Assembly (NCBI RefSeq): GCF_008329705.1 | Contig: NZ_VTSX01000031.1 | Location: 1-46,462 of the forward strand | Length of the DNA: 46,462 nt | Direction: 5' to 3' | DNA from: Chryseobacterium sp. SN22 | GTDB lineage: Bacteria; Bacteroidota; Bacteroidia; Flavobacteriales; Weeksellaceae | Part shown: positions 34,853 to 43,498 of the stretch, one piece after another | How the letters are laid out: each line of letters begins with the position of its first letter | How positions within the stretch are numbered: position 1 is the first letter of the stretch | Made by a program: the position numbers and the translations under genes | The notes under the pieces: generated by a model | The model's input: only the letters and a program-made list of their open reading frames with translations | Databases searched by the model: none | Told to the model about the DNA's origin: nothing

Positions 34853-35236
34853 TTACCGGCATTTCGGACATACTCCGCTGATCACGAGATTGTAGCTGCT
34901 GATGCTGAAATTTTCAGGGAGACTGATGACGGGAACAGCATTTTCAATACAGATCACCGTATGGCATTTCTCACAGTTGAAATGAATATGATCATGGGTA
35001 TGTTCCTCGGTATGGCATGCGTGGCTGCATTTCGCAAAATTAACGACACCGTCAACATTGGTTATCTTATGAATGTTTCCTTCTTTTTCAAGCCTTTCGA
35101 GGACGCGGTAGATCGTTACCCGGTTGCAAAGGTCACCGATCTGTTTCTGGATATCCGCGTGCGACAGGGCAACTTCTGAATTGTTGATGAGATTTAAGAT
35201 CTCTGTTTTGGCCTGGGTATTCCTGATCTGCTTCAT
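34853..35236 (-). CDS. Fur-family transcriptional regulator
   Basis: A 127-aa metalloregulator, slightly short for the family. The winged HTH (about 5-75) has LSHADIQKQIG and NRVTIYRVLERLEKEGNIHK. A His/Cys-rich metal region follows (CSHACHTEEHTHDHIHF), and two CxxC motifs (CEKC, CPKC at the end) hold structural zinc. It could be a zinc-type (Zur) or peroxide-type regulator. The sequence alone does not decide. A TAAATTTG -7 box lies upstream on the minus strand (35281-35288). Confidence 0.92.
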   Translation of the reverse strand: MKQIRNTQAKTEILNLINNSEVALSHADIQKQIGDLCNRVTIYRVLERLEKEGNIHKITNVDGVVNFAKCSHACHTEEHTHDHIHFNCEKCHTVICIENAVPVISLPENFSISSYNLVISGVCPKCR

Positions 35237-35280
35237 ATCATTGGGTAAAAAACAGCAATGTTAACCGTTATTTACAATTA

Positions 35281-35288
35281 CAAATTTA
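35281..35288 (-). promoter_or_regulatory. -7 element of the Fur-family gene
   Basis: TAAATTTG on the minus strand, 45 bp before the start codon. Confidence 0.45.
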
Positions 35289-35526
35289 CGTATAATTTTA
35301 TATTTCAGGTCATCTTAAAGTGCATATGCTTCATCAGATCAGCTTGCTGATGCTATTTTAGCTTCCTTAGATCAGACATCAGGAGAAATAAAAACTTTGC
35401 GTATAAAAATTGATTTGCAATCTTGTGCTTAAAGTTAGCTGACTATCAGGCAGTAAATAGGCATCCTGAAAATAATGAATACACCGCCTGCGATAAAGAT
35501 ATATTAATTTTATTTATTAATGCAAC
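35289..35526. other. AT-rich gap, no gene seen
   Basis: Divergent intergenic DNA between the Fur gene and the next plus-strand promoter. Nothing else is recognised. Confidence 0.4.
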
Positions 35527-35557
35527 TTTGTTTCAATAGTTGTTTTTTGTAGCTTTG
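35527..35557 (+). promoter_or_regulatory. Promoter of the GEVED/T9SS gene
   Basis: TTTG (35527-35530), a 19-bp spacer and TAGCTTTG (35550-35557). It lies past the alternative ATG at 35540, so translation must start at 35576. Confidence 0.6.
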
Positions 35558-35575
35558 TCGCCTAAATTTTTATAT

Positions 35576-36340
35576 ATGAAAACAGTTTTATTATCCGGTC
35601 TTTTTGCGGCATGTCTATTTAATGCCCAATCCACACAAAATCCATGCACTTCAGGTTTAGGCGGTGATGTAGATCCCTCCTTTATTGAGATCAGGATAAA
35701 TTCGACATCTTTGAACCATCAGACTTTTACTTCCCAAAATGTTTTTTACCATGAGTATCCCGCCTCCGGAAATACGACGGCGACACTGGTGGCGGGACAG
35801 TCTTATTCATTCTACACTTCAACATCCTCGGAAGCCGTCGTCGGGATCTGGCTCGATACCAATCAGAACAATGTTTTTGAACCTCAAGAATACGAGCAGC
35901 TGGTCAATTCTATGAATACACAAAATACAGCCTCCTTTACCGTACCGGCATCCGCTGCCAATGGAAATACAAGGATGAGAATACGGTCCAGGGCTTACGG
36001 AAGCTCCATCAATTCAAACAATGCCTGCACTGCATTCGGCTCCGGGGAAACAAGGGATTACACCGTCAACATTACCGGTACCCAGCTCGGGACAAAGGAG
36101 ATCCATCCAGCCAGCAGCCTGACTGTTTATCCTAATCCAGCAGCAGACCTTCTGCATATTGAAGGAAAAGAATTTATTCTTTCTGCTGAAATCTACAATC
36201 TGGAGGGAAGGAAAATCGGAAATCAGATCATCAACAGCAACCATGCATTGGTCGATCTTTCAGAATATGTACCCGGCGAATACCTGATCAGAACTTTTAC
36301 CCGTTCGGAGATCAGGACATTTAAGATTTCCAGAAAATAA
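35576..36340 (+). CDS. GEVED-domain protein with T9SS sorting signal
   Basis: A 254-aa protein. Signal peptide about 1-17 (MKTVLLSGLFAACLFNA). A GEVED domain covers about 20-160 (YSFYTSTSSEAVVGIWLDTNQNNVFEPQEYE...GNTRMRIRSRAYG...GETRDYTVNI). The type A sorting domain is at about 178-254 (LTVYPNPAADLLHIEG...RTFKISRK). GEVED modules are common in adhesive or substrate-binding T9SS cargo. The start is decided by the promoter and the signal peptide. Confidence 0.9.
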   Translation: MKTVLLSGLFAACLFNAQSTQNPCTSGLGGDVDPSFIEIRINSTSLNHQTFTSQNVFYHEYPASGNTTATLVAGQSYSFYTSTSSEAVVGIWLDTNQNNVFEPQEYEQLVNSMNTQNTASFTVPASAANGNTRMRIRSRAYGSSINSNNACTAFGSGETRDYTVNITGTQLGTKEIHPASSLTVYPNPAADLLHIEGKEFILSAEIYNLEGRKIGNQIINSNHALVDLSEYVPGEYLIRTFTRSEIRTFKISRK

Positions 36341-36475
36341 AGATTTGCCCGTATAAAACGTTGGAAATTTTGTATTTTTATACCCATGGGAAATGGGAAA
36401 TCTTTTCAGCAGTTTCCCGTTTTCTTAGAGTAGCATAAAACTTGCTTGAAATCCTGAAAATTATACGATCTTAAA

Positions 36476-37129
36476 ATGAATATTCTGATTTTAATTATAG
36501 CCATTACGGCGATTATAAGCTTTGTTGCACCGAACGGAAGCAACAATTTCGAAAAATACAAGTTCAGCGTAGGAGCAATTCTCAACCGGAAAGAGTACGT
36601 AAGATTGATTTCTTCAGGCTTCCTGCACGCCGATATTATGCATCTTGTGTTTAATATGCTTACGCTGTATTTCTTCGGGCCGGTTGTTATCCAGGGATTT
36701 GGAAGTCTCGGATTTTTAATTATCTATTTCGGGTCGATCCTTTTAGGGAATATGTTTTCGTTATTTGTTTATCAAAGGCAGCCATGGTATTCTGCCATCG
36801 GAGCAAGTGGTGGTGTGTCCGGGATTTTGTTTGCATCCATCGCATTGATCCCTCATCTTGAAATCTACATGTTTTTCATTCCGATAGGAATTCCCGGCTA
36901 TATTTTTGGCCTTGTGTATTTCAGTTATTCTGTTTATATGATGCTGAACCCCAATCAGCATGATAACATAGGTCATGCAGCCCATTTGGGAGGTGCCTTT
37001 TTCGGATTACTGTATGCTGTTGCCAATCAGCCGCAATCTGCAATGGCCAATGCTTTGTACATCGGGATCATGGCTTTACCGCTGATTTATCTTGCGTACG
37101 AAATCTTTGTACGGAAAAGAATAGGATAA
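36476..37129 (+). CDS. Rhomboid-family intramembrane serine protease
   Basis: A 217-aa six-helix membrane protein. The catalytic Ser is S111 in GASGGVSG and the His is H170 in GHAAHLGGAFFG. The conserved HLVFN (56-60) lies in the second helix. It cleaves membrane proteins within the bilayer. The substrate is unknown. Monocistronic, closed by a terminator shared with the gws cluster. Confidence 0.95.
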   Translation: MNILILIIAITAIISFVAPNGSNNFEKYKFSVGAILNRKEYVRLISSGFLHADIMHLVFNMLTLYFFGPVVIQGFGSLGFLIIYFGSILLGNMFSLFVYQRQPWYSAIGASGGVSGILFASIALIPHLEIYMFFIPIGIPGYIFGLVYFSYSVYMMLNPNQHDNIGHAAHLGGAFFGLLYAVANQPQSAMANALYIGIMALPLIYLAYEIFVRKRIG

Positions 37130-37146
37130 AAAAGATATAACCCATA

Positions 37147-37177
37147 TAAAAGTCAGCAAATTTTTGCTGACTTTTTT
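37147..37177. terminator. Bidirectional terminator
   Basis: AAAAGTCAGCAAA and TTTGCTGACTTTT arms. It serves the rhomboid gene on plus and the frameshifted gwsS, whose restored stop lies 8 bp away, on minus. Confidence 0.9.
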
Positions 37178-37184
37178 ATTGATG

Positions 37185-38253
37185 TTACAGTACTCCGTAA
37201 TATAGGATTGCTTTCTGTTTCAGCGGGTTTGTACTCCATTCTTCCCATTCTGCAGTATAAGGATTATAGCCGCATTTCAGAGGTTTGGAAACATCGAGCC
37301 GATCTTCATCAAAATTCGTCTGCTCCGTAAAAGCCCGGCAATCCGTACAGATGTACCGGAATTCACAATCTTTACAAACTTCGATGCCATCTTTGAAGAT
37401 TCCAGTATTTTTTAAAATCTTTATGCTGTAAAGCTTCTTCCAGGGTCGTATCTTTTATATTTCCGAAAGTCTGGGGCATGGCCGGACAGTTTTTGATATT
37501 ACCGTTGCTATCAACACCTATTTTCTTATGCAGACAGGAATTGTGATTCACGGCTTCAAGGACTTTTGGGAGATTGGTGTTGAAATATTTTAAATCAACT
37601 TTTCCGCAGGAGTTTAATTTTATATTCTCTTTTACAAATGATACTAAGAATTTATATTTATCCTTAGGTTTAAAAGGGGGCTGTGCACAATCATAAAATA
37701 TCAAATTAAATATTCTTGCACAAAGTGGTTCTAATCGATCTATAAAATTTTGATCTATATTTTCTTCAAATTTTGAGAATATCTCTATAGAAGTTATCGT
37801 AGAATTTTGAAATACTTTTTCTATGTGATTAAATTCATTCAATAATAATGAATTTCTGTACAAAATAGCCAAATGTTCTGTTCCAAGATTAGAAAGCGAC
37901 TTTTCTATCTTTAAAAGGTCATTTAAATGGTCAAGTATTAAATAAGCGTTCGTAATCTCATTAGGAATACAAAATTCGTAAGATAAAGGAGGAAAATTTT
38001 TATCCCAGTTACCATTAGTAATAAATCCAAATTCTTTATCTAAAAGTATATCAATGTATTCCTTTACAAATTGTTGGGATTCTGTATCATAAGAATGAAT
38101 CACCTCTTGTATAGGTTTTGTTTTTAACCCGGTTATTATATCATGTAATTCTAATGGGAACAATTCTGTATTATTTCTCTGCAAATCAGTGATAGAAATT
38201 CTTTGTGCACCAGTTGTAACAAGAATATTACTGAATAAATTAAAGTAGTTCAA
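37185..38253 (-). pseudogene. gwsS: Grasp-with-spasm SPASM-domain peptide maturase, frameshifted
   Basis: The intact frame (38253 to 37372, 293 aa) matches GwsS up to CLHKKIGVDSNGNIKNCPAMPQTFGNIKDTTLEEALQHKDF, then ends in the unrelated LQRWHRSL. Shifting frame at about 37390 restores the missing end: KDGIEVCKDCEFRYICTDC, then a conserved tail including CGYNPYT and WEEWSTNPLKQKAI, with a stop at 37185, 8 bp from the terminator. The lost part holds the CxxCxxxxxCxxC iron-sulphur cluster, so the product as read would not work. One base too many or two too few explains it. GwsS works with the ATP-grasp GwsG to modify a precursor peptide. A real mutation or a sequencing error is equally possible. 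Confidence 0.85.
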
Positions 38254-38428
38254 AGTAATCTGATTATTGATTTGTATGGTTTATGCCTGAATAAATTCTC
38301 CGTTTGATATTTTTCACATTCTATAAAAAAGTAAGACTAGATTTGTTTGTAATAGGGATTTTACTTTTTTTAAATTCAATATGTTTGAATATGACAGGTA
38401 ACTTATTTTTTTTCTTTAATTATCTTCT

Positions 38429-39324
38429 TCATAAATATTTAGCAATTTCAGAATCCAGTCCATAATTACAATGGAAGGAAACATTTCCAAATTGACCTAC
38501 GGGATTCACTTCTAAAAAATAAATTTATCCCCTCTCTTTATAAAGTCTATAGAACCAGAGGTTAAATCTAATTTCTTCATTAAGAACTCGATTTTTTCCT
38601 CCATATTACCCGGCAAATTGTATCTGATGTTTCTATTAGGTTTTTTATGATTATATTTTCTGTAATCAACTTTTGTTTGATCATCGTTTTGAGAAAATAT
38701 AGCCATCGACCATATTTTTTCGTGTAGATAAAATGTTCTTATCTCAAAATCTTTTTCTATTTTTTGTTGAAAAAAGCTGATGAAAAAATTTTTTTCTATT
38801 TTTTTTTCAACTAAAGAAGTATACAGAAATCCGTGATTTTCCTCAAATTCCAATATCCCGTTTCCTGCAATAGTTTTAGTAATTATATTTTCCTGATCTA
38901 CCTCAGAGGTATTGTCAGCAAGAAAAAACTCAGGAACATCGAAACCTAATTCTTTAGCAATATCCAATACGATAAGTTTATTTAAATGATAATTACTCTC
39001 TTTATTGATATGTTTCTTATTTTCCAAATAATTTCGTACATAGTCTTCAAGCCAGTGTTGATACTCATTCATATGAAGATTTACAGCGTAGTCTTTGTAT
39101 TTTTTTCTTGAAAATTGTAAGCCTCCTCTTCTATACCAAACACTTGTAATTTCATCAATAAAGAAACAATTTCTGAAACTTTCTATATATATTCTTTTTT
39201 CTTTCGTCTTTATTTCAAATACTTCATTCTCATGTATCCTAATAAATTTTTTTTTCATTGTGACAAGCCAGCGGACAATTTCAGTGGTTGTACTTTCACT
39301 ATTTTCAGATATTATAAGAATCAT
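38429..39324 (-). pseudogene. gwsG: Grasp-with-spasm ATP-grasp peptide maturase, frameshifted
   Basis: The open frame (39324 to 38512, 270 aa) stops after DFIKRGDKFIF. Adding one base to the six-base T-run (38514-38519, read on the minus strand) restores FLEVNPVGQFGNVSFHCNYG and a stop at 38429, giving about 298 aa, the usual size. EVNPVGQ carries the Mg-ATP ligands of the ATP-grasp fold, so the shortened protein should be inactive. It starts 2 bp after the DUF6624-like gene upstream and is AT-rich. The enzyme would ligate side chains (ester or amide rings) in the GG-type precursor at 40301. Confidence 0.85.
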
Positions 39325-39326
39325 GT

Positions 39327-40193
39327 TTAGTTTTTAAAATAATCATCATGAATTTTTTTAGCATGTTTCAGACTAGGAAGTCCTATTTTTTTTCTGTTTT
39401 TGTTTACTCTCACCGAATCTACAATAGGAACATTTGAAAAGGTACCATATTCAGGAATTTCAGTCATTAGAGAATATTTATCAATCATAGCTGCATAGTC
39501 ATCAGGAATGCACTCCCCTGTTTTTATATACTCTAAAAGCTTTTCCTTGAAATATGGATATCGTTTAGAATCTGCAGCATGATTCATTAGAATGCTCATA
39601 GACATGAAAGTATCATTATTCCCCCAAAGTCCTATTTTTTGAAGAGAAGGATATCCATAGTTTTTAAATGTCCACAGTAATAACTGTTCATTTTTTTCAT
39701 CATTTTTTTGCCGTAAAACAGCATCTCTACGACGCTTTTCCTGATCTCTGAAACTAGCTACTGAAAATGAATCTACTAATCTTTTATTTAATCCTCTTTT
39801 CCAATTTGTGACCTTTTCTTCAATTTCTAGACTGTCGATGCCATACTTTTTATATAATGCAAAAAAACTCTTATCCATCCTGTTGTACTTCCAGTTAGGA
39901 GCAACTAAAGAAATCAATTTATATAGGCTTTCTTTTCCTCCAAAATCCTCATGATATTTATCGGAAAGGATAATATAAGTCTGATATTCATCAATTAATT
40001 CGGAGTTATAGGGTGAGTATGTCTTAAAAAGAGTCTGATACATTTTAAGAGCAGTAAGAGTATCATTTTTCAAACGATAAATACTGTCAATTTCATTAAC
40101 CTTATTTAAGTAAGTGATATGATTGTGTTTTCTTGTTTGACAGGAAAATGCTAAAATACAAATGAAAAGAAAAAAAATGTTTTTTTGTATCAT
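39327..40193 (-). CDS. DUF6624-like lipoprotein of the grasp-with-spasm cluster
   Basis: A 288-aa protein. A lipoprotein signal ends at LAFSC (Cys18). The C-terminal half has the feel of DUF6624: YGYPSLQKIGLWGNN, MNHAADSKRYPYFKEKLLE, YSLMTEIPEYGTF and NKNRKKIGLPSLKHA. It is between the precursor and gwsG on the same strand, with gwsG directly adjoining, so it belongs to the operon. The role is unknown. Immunity or processing at the envelope is possible but only inferred. Confidence 0.75.
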   Translation of the reverse strand: MIQKNIFFLFICILAFSCQTRKHNHITYLNKVNEIDSIYRLKNDTLTALKMYQTLFKTYSPYNSELIDEYQTYIILSDKYHEDFGGKESLYKLISLVAPNWKYNRMDKSFFALYKKYGIDSLEIEEKVTNWKRGLNKRLVDSFSVASFRDQEKRRRDAVLRQKNDEKNEQLLLWTFKNYGYPSLQKIGLWGNNDTFMSMSILMNHAADSKRYPYFKEKLLEYIKTGECIPDDYAAMIDKYSLMTEIPEYGTFSNVPIVDSVRVNKNRKKIGLPSLKHAKKIHDDYFKN

Positions 40194-40300
40194 ATATAAG
40201 ATTTGAAAATATCTGTTGCTTTATCCAATATCCAATGCTTCATATACATGAGCCAAAATAAAGTATAGAAGCATTTAGTAAGGATTATTTATTAATACCT

Positions 40301-40543
40301 TTAGGGTTGAGAGGTTACAACATTGTTAGTGTCACAATCGTCAGTCAAGCATGATTGACGTTGAGTCCATTTACCGTCAACTAGGGTATCTATATCTTTA
40401 CAATTCCAATTATCAAGTGAGTCACTATACCAATAAAAGTTAGTTGGAGTTCCTACAGAACCTCCAGATACAGATTCTAAATTTTTTAATCTTTTGTTTT
40501 CCAAAGAAGAAAAGTTCTTCTTCATTCCTGTAAGTTTTTTCAT
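40301..40543 (-). CDS. Grasp-with-spasm precursor peptide (GG leader)
   Basis: An 80-aa peptide. The leader KKNFSSLENKRLKNLESVSGG ends in Gly-Gly at residues 27-28 and resembles grasp-with-spasm precursors. The core is rich in Asp, Asn, Ser and Thr with three Cys (YWYSDSLDNWNCKDIDTL...SCLTDDCDTNN), which offers acid and hydroxyl side chains for ATP-grasp ring formation. It is the first gene of the minus-strand cluster. The start could be Met7. Export is probably by a GG-cleaving ABC transporter, not in this window. Confidence 0.75.
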   Translation of the reverse strand: MKKLTGMKKNFSSLENKRLKNLESVSGGSVGTPTNFYWYSDSLDNWNCKDIDTLVDGKWTQRQSCLTDDCDTNNVVTSQP

Positions 40544-40776
40544 TTTGTAATTTTTTAAATTAAAAATTTTATTTGCCGTATTATCCCCGGCGGTAGGAAA
40601 TCTTAAGCCGTATTTGCATTGTGCACCTACAATAAGAACTTAAGTAATGTATCGATGTCGACAATTCAAAACTAGAAATAAAAATCAAATTAAAGTGAAA
40701 TAATTTGTGCATTTTTTTTGCAATTTTACTGCTGGATGTGTACATATTTTGCATATTTGTAAAAAAATACAACACG
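40544..40776. other. AT-rich divergent gap
   Basis: Between the precursor (minus) and the XRE pseudogene (plus). No gene seen. It probably holds the cluster promoters, but no exact consensus box was found. Confidence 0.4.
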
Positions 40777-41147
40777 ATGACCCAGGAAAAATTACGAAAT
40801 TTGAGAAAGCAAAAAAAGATTTCTCAGCAGGAAATGGCTAAATAATCGGTACGGATACTTCCAATTACTCACGCAAAGAACGGGGTGAAGTAAGGATTTA
40901 TGATGATGAATGGGAGAAAATGGCAAGAGCATTGGATGTGACCATAGAAGATATTAAAAACGAGGGTGAAGAATTTTCCGATCATTACAGCCGTTCAAAT
41001 ATGATAGAACAGTCAGGGAACGGTATATTTTTTTACCATGTTCCTGATATCTTCATTGAAACCCAGAGAAAATACATCGACAAACTTGAGAAAGAAGTCG
41101 AATCTTTAAAGGCAGAAAACAAGCGTTTAAAATCTGAGACCAAGTAA
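40777..41147 (+). pseudogene. XRE-family regulator, frameshifted
   Basis: The ATG at 40777 begins MTQEKLRNLRKQKKISQQEM, a standard XRE HTH start, but TAA follows at codon 23 (40843-40845). Inserting one A there gives AKIIGTDTSNYSRKERGE and joins the rest (40846-41147), which ends in a coiled coil (YIDKLEKEVESLKAENKRLK), 123 aa in all. A truncated translation from 40920 is possible but lacks most of the HTH. It is the same plan as the regulator at 3624-4034. The single-base loss in a short A-run may be true decay or a sequencing error. Confidence 0.8.
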
Positions 41148-41158
41148 ATACCGGCTCA

Positions 41159-42013
41159 TTACTTCTGCCCGAAAATGAACCGGTCGTTCTCCGAAAGGTC
41201 TTTAATGAGTTCAGCCTTGGAAAAATACGGGAGATAGAGTTCAAGCGTTTCAGGACCCAGTTTCTGATTGATCTCCAGAAACAATAATCCGTTGTCCTGC
41301 AGATGTCTCCTGGCATCCTCTGCAATCTTCCGGTAGAAAATCAGCGCGTCGGAGGTAGGTGAGAAGAGGGCCATCATCGGCTCAAAACCCTTAACCGAAT
41401 GCTCAATTTCGTATTCCTCATCAATTCCGATATAAGGCGGATTGGAAATGATGATATCAAATACTTCGTCCGGCTGGAAATTCAGGTAATCGGCGTGGAT
41501 GAAGTTGATCTCCAGCCGATGAAAATCCGCGTTTCTTTTTGCTGTTTCCAATGCTTTTTCAGAAAAATCAATAGAAGATACCCGCGCATGCGGAAAATGT
41601 TTTTTTAGCACCAGCGGGATAATCCCGCTGCCGGTTCCGATATCAAGGATTCTCAGATCTTCAGTACGGGTCAGTTCATACTGCCGGATCTTCTTAATGG
41701 CAAATTCCAGCAGTTCTTCAGTTTCGGGACGCGGGATCAGGACGTGTTCATTCACGAAAAAAGACATTTCGTAAAATTCGGTTTCGCCCAGGATATGCTG
41801 GTAGGGCCGGCCGGTTTTTAACACCGAAACAGCGTGTAAAAGTTTCTCCTTATCATCAATCAGCAGCTCCTGTTCTGCAAACCTCCGCTGATAAAAAGGG
41901 TTGAACCCGACGATCTTTTCGACGAAAATGCTGCTGAGAAAACGGTTTTCCGAATCGGTATATAAACCGGAAAGCTCCTTTTTGAAATGGGTTTTAAATT
42001 CTGAAATGGTCAT
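41159..42013 (-). CDS. prmC: Release factor glutamine methyltransferase
   Basis: A 284-aa protein of usual length. VLIPRPETEELLE (91-103) is the PrmC signature, DIGTGSG (124-130) is the SAM loop, and NPPY (191-194) is the catalytic motif. It methylates the Gln of the GGQ motif in RF1 and RF2. First of three or four closely packed minus-strand genes when read 3' to 5', with yaaA 2 bp away. Confidence 0.97.
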   Translation of the reverse strand: MTISEFKTHFKKELSGLYTDSENRFLSSIFVEKIVGFNPFYQRRFAEQELLIDDKEKLLHAVSVLKTGRPYQHILGETEFYEMSFFVNEHVLIPRPETEELLEFAIKKIRQYELTRTEDLRILDIGTGSGIIPLVLKKHFPHARVSSIDFSEKALETAKRNADFHRLEINFIHADYLNFQPDEVFDIIISNPPYIGIDEEYEIEHSVKGFEPMMALFSPTSDALIFYRKIAEDARRHLQDNGLLFLEINQKLGPETLELYLPYFSKAELIKDLSENDRFIFGQK

Positions 42014-42015
42014 TT

Positions 42016-42774
42016 TTATCTCGTGAAAACCAGTTTTGTATCCGTCGATTTTTCTTCATCAATTAAATAGCCTTCTTCATTGAAAGCTTTCACGTCATCC
42101 AGCGTCTGCGCATTGGTCCGGGCACAGAACCTGGCCATCATTCCTCTGGCATGTTTGGTATACACGACGATGGTTTTCAGCTTACCGTCCTTTAATTCAT
42201 AAAAATCAAAATCAATCACCGGATGATCAAGCTTTTTACGGTCAATGACTTTAAAGTATTCATTGCTGGCAAGATTCAGCAAAATTTCGTTCTTTTTCAT
42301 TTCCGAATTCAGCTGATCGGTGATCCTGTCTCTCCAGAATTCGTAAAGATTTTTGTAATCGTCAAATCCAAAAGGCCTTCCCATTTCCAGGCGGTACAGC
42401 ATCACTTTGTCCGAAGGTTTCAGAAGCCCGTACAATCCGGAAAGGATCCTCTGGTTTTTCTGCAGGTAATCCACTGCGTTTTTATCCAGCGTTTTTGCAT
42501 CCAGTCCGCGGTATACCTCCCCCGTAAAGGCAAATAATGCCGGAGCAGATTCTTTTGCCATAGGCTTTGCTTTCCATTGCTGGTTCCTTTGCCAGTTTTC
42601 ATCCGCCAGTCTGGCTGAAATTTCCATCAGCTCGGAAAGGTATTTCGGGGATTTGGGTTTTAAAAAAGAATGAATGAATTCTGCCTGCTCAATAAATTTT
42701 GGGGTTGTGGTTTTCAACAGGTCGGTTGAATTTTCCACGTTCATGAGCTTGGCAGGAGAAGTTACTATTTTCAT
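42016..42774 (-). CDS. yaaA: Peroxide stress protein YaaA (UPF0246)
   Basis: A 252-aa protein from the start at 42774 (MKIVTSPAKLMNVEN). The upstream ATG at 42810 would add an unusual hydrophobic tail and overlap the CPBP gene. Family blocks include FTGEVYRGLDAKTL, LRILSGLYGLLKPSD and VVYTKHARGMMARF. YaaA lowers free iron under peroxide stress in E. coli. Cytoplasmic. Confidence 0.93.
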   Translation of the reverse strand: MKIVTSPAKLMNVENSTDLLKTTTPKFIEQAEFIHSFLKPKSPKYLSELMEISARLADENWQRNQQWKAKPMAKESAPALFAFTGEVYRGLDAKTLDKNAVDYLQKNQRILSGLYGLLKPSDKVMLYRLEMGRPFGFDDYKNLYEFWRDRITDQLNSEMKKNEILLNLASNEYFKVIDRKKLDHPVIDFDFYELKDGKLKTIVVYTKHARGMMARFCARTNAQTLDDVKAFNEEGYLIDEEKSTDTKLVFTR

Positions 42775-42778
42775 AAGA

Positions 42779-43480
42779 TTAAAATACAGATAAATGTTTG
42801 ATATCCACAAAATTCATCACCATCAGCGATACGAAATCGTACATAAAATGACAGATGATCAGGATTTTGATATTGGAATAAATTTTATAAAATACGGCAA
42901 AGACAATCCCTATAAAGCAAGGTACCAGCACCTGACCTACGGTACCGTAGCTGCTGTGGAGAATTCCGAAAAGCAAAGCGGAACCGATAATGCCGGCATA
43001 CCGGTTATGGTAGATCTTCTCGATCCTCGGCTGCATAAACCCCCGCATCAGAAATTCTTCTACTACGCCCGCCGTCAGGCAGGTAAAAATAATCAGCACA
43101 TAATTGTTCCTGAAAATATGCGAAAGCTGCAGCAGCTTACCGCTTACGTTTTCGCGCGTTGATAATTGAATTAAAAAATTTAAAAAAGCACCTCCGACAG
43201 CACAGATCAGGTACAGGCTGAAAATCTTTTTAAGATAAAATCCCGGAGAATAGGCTTTGTCTTTCCAGAGCAGGAATGGCCGTTTTTCAATAAAAAGGCT
43301 GTACAGAAAAACAGCCAGCAAAACCACCCACAATACCGCCCTCGAATAGGTAAATACTGCCGTTGCACTGCGTGTTCCTCCCGGGATCAAATGAATCAAC
43401 GGAAAAACATACAGCATGACACCACCAAGCACAACAAAGGTCAGGAGAATTCCCAAAGCATATTTCCCGTTCAGACTCAT
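42779..43480 (-). CDS. CPBP-family intramembrane glutamic protease
   Basis: A 233-aa protein with about six to eight hydrophobic helices. The motif E141-E142-xxx-R146 (VVEEFLMRG) and H175 (FGILHSSYG) are the Abi/CPBP metal or catalytic residues. Relatives resemble Rce1-type proteases and bacteriocin self-immunity proteins. It is between yaaA and the Sua5 gene with short gaps, likely one operon. The substrate is unknown. Confidence 0.9.
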   Translation of the reverse strand: MSLNGKYALGILLTFVVLGGVMLYVFPLIHLIPGGTRSATAVFTYSRAVLWVVLLAVFLYSLFIEKRPFLLWKDKAYSPGFYLKKIFSLYLICAVGGAFLNFLIQLSTRENVSGKLLQLSHIFRNNYVLIIFTCLTAGVVEEFLMRGFMQPRIEKIYHNRYAGIIGSALLFGILHSSYGTVGQVLVPCFIGIVFAVFYKIYSNIKILIICHFMYDFVSLMVMNFVDIKHLSVF

Positions 43481-43498
43481 CAGAAACCGTAACTGCTG

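Noticed and set aside
40581..40775. 64-aa open frame in the gap before the XRE pseudogene
   Set aside because: It is AT-rich with no motif or start signal, in a likely promoter region.
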